Origin: Acanthochlamys bracteata
Lineage: Eukaryota > Streptophyta > Magnoliopsida > Pandanales > Velloziaceae
Direction: 5' to 3'
Length of the DNA stretch: 64,000 nt
Assembly (NCBI GenBank): GCA_019914995.1
Contig: CM034142.1
Span: 6,757,513 to 6,821,512 of the forward strand
In this document: positions 58,027 through 64,000 of the stretch, one piece after another
Layout: each line of letters begins with the position of its first letter
Numbering within the stretch: position 1 is the stretch's first letter
Notes under the pieces: model-generated
The model's database searches: none
What the model saw: only the letters and a program-made list of their open reading frames with translations
Told to the model about the DNA's origin: nothing
Program-made: the position numbers and the translations under genes

Positions 58027-61000
58027 TCAAATGGTCACACTATTAGGCACTCCCCGGCACGTTATGCCGGGACCGGAGCTCGGCATCATGAGCTCGTACG
58101 GCAACACGCCGGCACCACACCTGTTCCGGCGTGTCTGATCCTTGTTCCGTCTCTCGATTTCATCCTCGATCCTTTTGATTTCCGCAGCAAAGCTGTGGAA
58201 CTTCTCAACCATCTCTGCGTCTCCTGTCCATGTATATGGATGCGGCCTTTCACCAATGTACTCTTCGTCTTCCGAATGCGTGGACAATGTGTCAATCACA
58301 GTCATGAATGTAGTTGCCTGAGTCAATGCCGGCAATGCAGTAAGAAAGAATCGTTGCGGGTCTGATCTGAAATTCTCGTACTCTGGATCACCTTCAACGG
58401 GTATTAACCTCCGCATCAACGGTGGCCGGCTGGGTATGTACCCGCCTAACGGGTACTGCCCAAAGTTAAGTGCAGCATGTTGCGCCGAACTGAGCCAAAC
58501 AAAAGTTGTCAATATGGATACCAAATTGGCCGGGGTAGCTAACCTCGGCCACCATGGCTCGGTACACTTGTCAGCATGACCAACGTGGACCGCCTCGAGG
58601 TACCACGCCTGTAGTTCGGAGTCCGATTGGACATGCACCGGAGTCGGGTAATACGTTTCCACGTATGAACGTATCCATTTCTCCAATGCGAACCAAATAA
58701 GCAAGCCATCATTTGCGTAAGGGTAGTCTTCTATCATGAGCCTTAGCCCATGAGGCTGGCTGGGATCCTCCACTGCCATTCCCCTGCATAACAATAAACT
58801 CACTTAGATATACATCTACGCGCATACTTGAAATTCAGAGCTAAACGTATAGAAGAATTATAAAATACCTTCTGATTAGATCGGCAGGTAAGGATTCCTG
58901 ATCAAACCGCCAGTGGTCACGGTACGCGGCGGCGCTGATCTCCATACCACATGACCCGGGAGTGAAACTTGACTCAATGACGCCGCCGGCACTGATCAGT
59001 ATCTGTCTAGCCATTGCGTTGATCTCCAATGTGTATCGCATATGTGGTTTCAGTAGCTTGAAAATTGGGTGCATCACGCTCAGCTGCCTGTGTGCAGCTA
59101 AGATGAACGGCTCTGTGCAAGCATGCGTCCGTAACCTAAAACAACCGAAAAACAAAAATTATTCAGTTAATGATTTGTAAGGACTCGTCTGGCGCGACAC
59201 TAGTAGTTTATCATAGAAAGAAAAACTAACCAATGATTGACTAGCTGGTGAACGCCGGCGTCGTTTGAACAGACATGAGCTTTGGCGAGTTGCCAGAGCC
59301 AGTTAGTAGTGGCGTCTGTAGGAGGCGTGATGACCCGTTTCGCTCGTGAACAGTTTGAAGTCACCGGCGGCAAGCTGAGCTCAATTGCAACGGGCTTCAG
59401 GGTCCCCAACGACGTGAGGAAGAAGATGGTTCGTGTTGCGTAAGCTTTCCGGCTGTCTTGAGCGTTAATACGGTCGATGAACGGAAGGTATGTGTCATGG
59501 TAGTCTAGTACGTATAGCTTGTTATCATCCAATGCCTATACAGAAAAATTAAAAAATCTTGAAACATAAGCTAAATGTACTAATCTAAATCTATACGAGT
59601 ATTTTTTGTTAAAAAAAAATAATGATGTTAGGTACCTGTTGCACAGACATTCCTTCTAAGTAACTGATTATGTGTTCTTCCTTGATAGCGGATTCCGGCG
59701 GGCCATAAACGGCAGGGTCAAGTTTGCTAACCGGTGGAAATACCTGAAATTATCAAATACGTTTCGAAAATTTAGACATTTTTTATAGCCGGACAATTTC
59801 GAAACTTAAAGAGATTTCTTCTTGATGTTTTGAAAATTTACCTGTAGTCGTTCGATACTGACTGGGTTGATGCCTGCAAGTGTTTGCCTGGCGAATTCAT
59901 CGTCGCGTAACCACGCGAATTTATCCTCTGTAAAAAGATATGAACTTGGCTAAGAAAATTAACCGAAAAAACACACAAAATTTAACGTATGGCTCCACTG
60001 AATCTATGATATACACATGGCAAGCACTATTAGTTCTTTCATTTTCTAGCCTTTCACAAACTTAGTGAAAATTTTTTTCTTCTTTTTGCTTGCAGTAATC
60101 TAACTTTTACTTAAACTGCAATCAACTTATGGCTTCTCAGCTTATCTGCTGTTAGTAGTAACTTTTGAGTACACAAGTTCTTCCTAAAGATTCCAACTTT
60201 ATACAAAAATTTCAAGTCTTTCTCAGAGATCCATCTTCTTGAAATTATTACAGTACTCGAAAAGCTGCTAACTTATGCTATCCACTAAAATTCGGTACTA
60301 AAACTCGAGTCCCATAACGTAAAAGAATGCAAAAAAAGAGTAGTAGGGTTTTGCTTACTTGTTAAAATGTGAGGAGTATCATATCTTAGCAACCCTTGGC
60401 TAGACTCTTGAATCTTGTTCACAAATGGTAACTTGCCAATTATGTGATCTTGTATCCCTTTTTGCAGCTTAAGACCTTCCTTGAATAGGTTATCGATGTC
60501 GTGGAAAGCCTTGAAATCCTGGCTGTCAGGCGAGAAGTTTGCCACTAGAAGTGGCACAAGGTTGTGAAGTAGTGCCTTTTCCGCGCCTTCTTTGAGCATC
60601 TTCATCTTGCCTTCTTCGAATGCTTCGTCTCGCGGAACGTAGATTGGATTTGGATCTTCTACTCTGCTCTCGGCCAACATGTCTGCAGTTACAGAATGCT
60701 CGGAAATTTTAGATTACTGTCTATGCTTACTTCATAATTCAATCAATTTATTAGTGAAGAGGTCTAAAAACTTTTTAGTGTTGAAAAAAAATATTTTGAA
60801 TTCAAAGTTGCATGGTATGGCTTGTTCACTTTGATTAAGCAATTAAAGAAGTCAAACAAGCAAAAATGTTTTGCAACAATTTGACTGGTCAAGTTCAAAC
60901 ATAATTGATGAGAATGTTTGAAACATTTAAGTTAGAAGCCAATTCCAACATTCATTCCTATAACATTCTCGTAAAAGATTACCAAAAATTAGGAAAGTAA

Positions 61001-62157
61001 TATTAAGTAATTAAAAATTTACCGGTAGTCATCGGTGGTCGGCCGGTACGGCACCGTCGTGGATACGGCAATTCTTGTCCTCCGAGAACCGGCCGGACGA
61101 AATCGATACCTTTATCAGGGTTCCCCAAATCGTTATAAGTTGCATAATCATAAATCCTATCAGACAGTTTCCGTTCACCGGTACCGTCCCCTCGAAGCTC
61201 CCTGAGCTCCTGCTGTCTCAGTTCTCTCAATCCGGTCGGCGTCTCCAATGGAAGGTAAGGCTATAATAAAAGAAAATTGTTCTATTACAAAGAATCCATT
61301 TCAAGTAATAACAAAACCTATAAACAAACTCTTATAAAATGTTTCTCAATGATTTAGAAATTTTTTTGGTTTTTTTTTTTACCTGATTATTAAAGAAGAC
61401 TCTCTTGTTAGGGTGATCTCTAGTGGATTGAACCCAAGAGTTGCAAGGGAAATGAATAGGGCCACAAGCAAAGCCTTCAACAACAATACTCTCTAAGAAG
61501 AATTCCATCGAATGCCTGTTGTGCACCGTAATTGCTCCCGGAATTCCGAAACCTGAATCGACGGCCAACTCCGCCGTGTAAACAACTCTATCCGATTTCG
61601 CGTCCTTCTTCTCAAACCAATCTTTCAGAACAGCTCTGTTGCTTGTCTTCGGCCTCAATGTCCCTGCAAACAATGGTTCATCCCCCAAAAATACCGTTAA
61701 CAAAAATTCTTGGATAAACCCGATCAATCGAAATTCAAGAAAACAAATGATTCAGTTAACACTACTTACTTCGATCGATATCGTTGCTGACGAGCTCGAG
61801 AACGACAGTCCGACCGATTTTATCGGAAAAAGCATCAAAGTCATTCGCAATTTTCTCCTTGAAACCTTGGTGAATTTTCTTCTTTATTGTGACAGCTGCG
61901 CGGACCTTGAACTTGACTGGTTTCTGATCCATAACTACTCTCTCCGGCACTAGAGATCGCCGTTCTCTTACAACCGTAGCAAGAACCTGCTCGGTTTTCT
62001 TCGCCGGTTTTCTTTTCGGTTTCATGAAAGTTGAGCTATGCAAGAGTTGGAATGATTCGTTGGTTCCACGTAGAGATGGAGAGCTTGAAGAAGGCATCAT
62101 CAATGGTGAAGATTTTTGAAGCAGAGATGTACACAGTTTCTCCATTGGAACTGCCAT
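58027..62157 (-). CDS. Plastid 13-lipoxygenase (type 2 LOX)
   Basis: Nine exons join in perfect phase: 61770-62157, 61383-61663, 61023-61260, 60359-60682, 59842-59927, 59636-59743, 59231-59535, 58869-59135 and 58027-58783, totalling 2,754 nt (917 residues). The enzyme dioxygenates linolenic/linoleic acid at C-13, the first step toward jasmonates and green-leaf volatiles. A Ser-rich N-terminus of about 60 residues looks like a plastid transit peptide. A PLAT domain follows, then the catalytic domain beginning around [20 protein letters not shown]. Iron ligands are visible: the two His in [12 protein letters not shown] (576, 581), His768 and Asn772 in [12 protein letters not shown], and the C-terminal Ile (GVPNSVTI). 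[12 protein letters not shown] carries the Phe typical of 13-LOX. It resembles the LOX2/LOX6 group; exact orthology is unresolved. Confidence 0.95.
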
Positions 62158-62329
62158 CGAATAAAAAATTCTCGATTTTTTTAATTTTTCTTTCGATCGA
62201 AAAAATTTTGAAATTTGTTTTCTTAAAATTCTGAGAAATTCAGAAAGAATGGAAGAGAAACAGAGAGGAGAAAAATGATTTCTGTTTGCTTCAGTAGATG
62301 ATGAGAGGGAGAGTCAGAGCGCGAATGGG

Positions 62330-62338
62330 AATTTATAG
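62330..62338 (-). promoter_or_regulatory. TATA box of the lipoxygenase gene
   Basis: On the minus strand CTATAAATT lies about 175 bp before the ATG, leaving a leader of roughly 140 nt that is rich in GAGAG/CTCTC. It is called from motif and spacing. Confidence 0.5.
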
Positions 62339-62344
62339 AAAGAA

Positions 62345-64000
62345 AAAGGTAAAGAGTAAGGGTATGATCGTCATTTACTTTAGGAAGAAACACGGTCTCA
62401 CGTTTTGAAGTTCAAAATTTTCTAAGTGTGGAAAAAAAAATTTGCTAGCAGCTTCTTGGAAGTCAGGGAGTTGCTAATATTTTATGGACACTTTTCATAA
62501 ATTCATACAAAAATTATCTTCAGCAAATTCTCAATTCAAAACGAAGAGAAAAATTTTGGTGTTATAATATTAATATTCGGCTTTAATTTTGGTTGATATG
62601 TTATTGATTATATTCATATGTAATTAATTAAGTTAGACTCAAATTAATAGCAAAGTAACTAAGATAAGATAGTGTCTTAGGTGCTAAAAATACACATATT
62701 TATATATTAAATATGCTAATTTATAAATAATTAGTCAATTATTTTAATATTATCACATAATAAACTATACAAAAACAACTAAAAGAATAGTGAATTTTTT
62801 TAAAAAAATTACTCATAAAAAACTTTTTTAGAAAAAGATAATGTCTTAATAAAAAAGACAAATTAGTTAAGTGGATCAACTTTTGCATCAGACTTTTAAT
62901 TCGGTATATTTAACAAATCACCTACAATAATAATTCGATGCTAAAAAATATATGTATTTATATATTAATATGTTAATATATAAAGGATTAGTCACTCTAT
63001 AATAAATGATATGAAAATAATTAAAAACTAGTAGAAATTTTATTTAAAAATTTTGCTCAACAAAAGGGAAATTTTATAAAAAAATTACTCAAAAAAAAAA
63101 AAAGAAAAGAGACATAAACCTACCAGTTGACAAGTGTAATGTGACAATGTTTGGTATTTTGAAGTATAAGCCAAAATAATTTGGATATTTACTTAAATTT
63201 CCACGTTTAGTTTCGACAAATCGGCGAGAAAAAATGAATAATGTTTGAAGCAATAAAGAAAATTTTTCTTCGTTTATTACCATTTTGAAGATAAGTGTGA
63301 GTTCTTCTTTCAACATTACAAAATTTTCTCTATCTTTAAAGGGGGAAGAAGTTCAAGGTCATAAAGATGTTGGCATTTTCAATGTGAATTTTGAGTTTTT
63401 AATTGCCGTCTTAGATATTTTCTTAAATTATAACAATTTTCTTTTTTTTTTCTCGTTGTATTTTAAATGTTAGGAAAAAATAAATATTGAAAAACAGGAG
63501 GATCACTGTTTTTGAGTGATTTTGAAATAAATTTTTTTATAATAGAAAACATTTTTTTTAAAAACAAATGAGTTCTACTTTTAACCTAAAAAATTAATAA
63601 ATATATAATAAAAAAATATTACTATATAAAATTTTAATAAAAAATATATTAAAAATAAAAAAAATAATAAAATATTTAAAATAAGTAATGCTTAACGAAT
63701 CCTAATTGGTATGGAAGGTTTTTCAAACTCACCTCTTGCGGTGCGTTTGAACTTTATTTTATTATATTTTTAACTTTATATTTGTATTAAATATTAATAA
63801 TATTTATAAAATTTATTTAAAATTAGAAATATAAAAAATATATATTAAATATTTGACATTATTATTATTAATTAATAAAAAATAAAATTGAATTTTTTAA
63901 TTTATTTATTTTAAAAAATTTTAGTTTATAAATATTACAAACATTTTCTCTGATGCTCTATTCGAAGTAACTGAAAATGAAGAGCTTCTTTAGAAAAGCT
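62345..64000. other. Upstream spacer of the lipoxygenase gene with MITEs
   Basis: This is AT-rich DNA without coding potential. Two MITE-like copies lie near the window end. Similar sentences of sequence recur near 62,690 and 62,940 (AAAAATACACATATTTATAT and AAAAATATATGTATTTATAT), suggesting another degenerate repeat. Confidence 0.5.
63510..63960. repeat. Two MITE-like copies in inverted arrangement
   Basis: A plus-oriented copy (about 63,510-63,705) is followed by a reverse copy that starts GCGGTGCGTTTGAACTTTAT at about 63,739. Both have the AT-rich family interior. The right element's outer border is unclear. Confidence 0.45.

Noticed and set aside
1..64000. CRISPR arrays, bacterial operons or phage features
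   Set aside because: The gene structures, introns and repeats are those of a plant nuclear genome; the spaced repeats found are MITEs and microsatellites.

Overview
The window is nuclear DNA of a flowering plant. It has intron-containing genes with GT/AG junctions, plant-specific families (NF-YA with a miR169 site, GBF-interacting protein 1, PDAT1, plastid 13-lipoxygenase, PAL) and very AT-rich spacers packed with small non-autonomous DNA transposons (MITEs). No LTR-retrotransposon reading frames, rRNA, CRISPR or phage-like features were seen. The PAL genes are intronless and have an unusual C-terminus. That weakly suggests a lineage keeping an old PAL clade (for example a magnoliid or another early-diverging angiosperm), but this is inference only.

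Layout. 1-4.5 kb: AT-rich spacer with MITEs. 4.6-8.2 kb (-): a six-exon gene for a small conserved membrane protein, interrupted by one in-frame TAG. 10.0-10.9 kb (+): a single-exon DUF716/TMEM45-like membrane protein. 11.5-15.9 kb (-): an NF-YA transcription factor gene with a miR169 target in its 3' UTR. 16-20 kb: a dense MITE field. 20.2-24.8 kb (+): a WAV2/BEM46-like alpha/beta hydrolase. 25.8-41.6 kb: a phenylalanine ammonia-lyase (PAL) cluster. 42.7-48.4 kb (-): a GBF-interacting protein 1-like gene with an apparent 1-bp frameshift in its first exon. 52.2-56.3 kb (+): PDAT1. 58.0-62.2 kb (-): a nine-exon plastid 13-lipoxygenase.

The PAL cluster is the most informative part. PAL-a (-, 734 codons) and PAL-c (+, 765 codons) are intact. 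PAL-b (-) between them is a pseudogene with a 116-bp microhomology deletion, a divergent N-terminal block lacking the catalytic Tyr loop, and a lost C-terminus. The spacer right of PAL-a matches the spacer right of PAL-b, and both run into sequence matching the far-upstream part of the PAL-c promoter. The simplest reading is an ancestral head-to-head PAL pair followed by tandem duplication of minus gene plus spacer, with the breakpoint readable near 33,760. PAL-a is a mosaic: its 5' end and upstream region match PAL-b, but from about codon 34 to just past the stop it matches PAL-c, as expected from gene conversion. Differential transposon insertions in the duplicated spacers give relative timing and an empty site.

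Functionally, the window holds entry-point phenylpropanoid enzymes, an ER triacylglycerol-forming acyltransferase, and an oxylipin/jasmonate-type lipoxygenase. Their proximity may be chance. Exon coordinates come from reading frames, splice consensus and exact phase agreement. No database search was possible.
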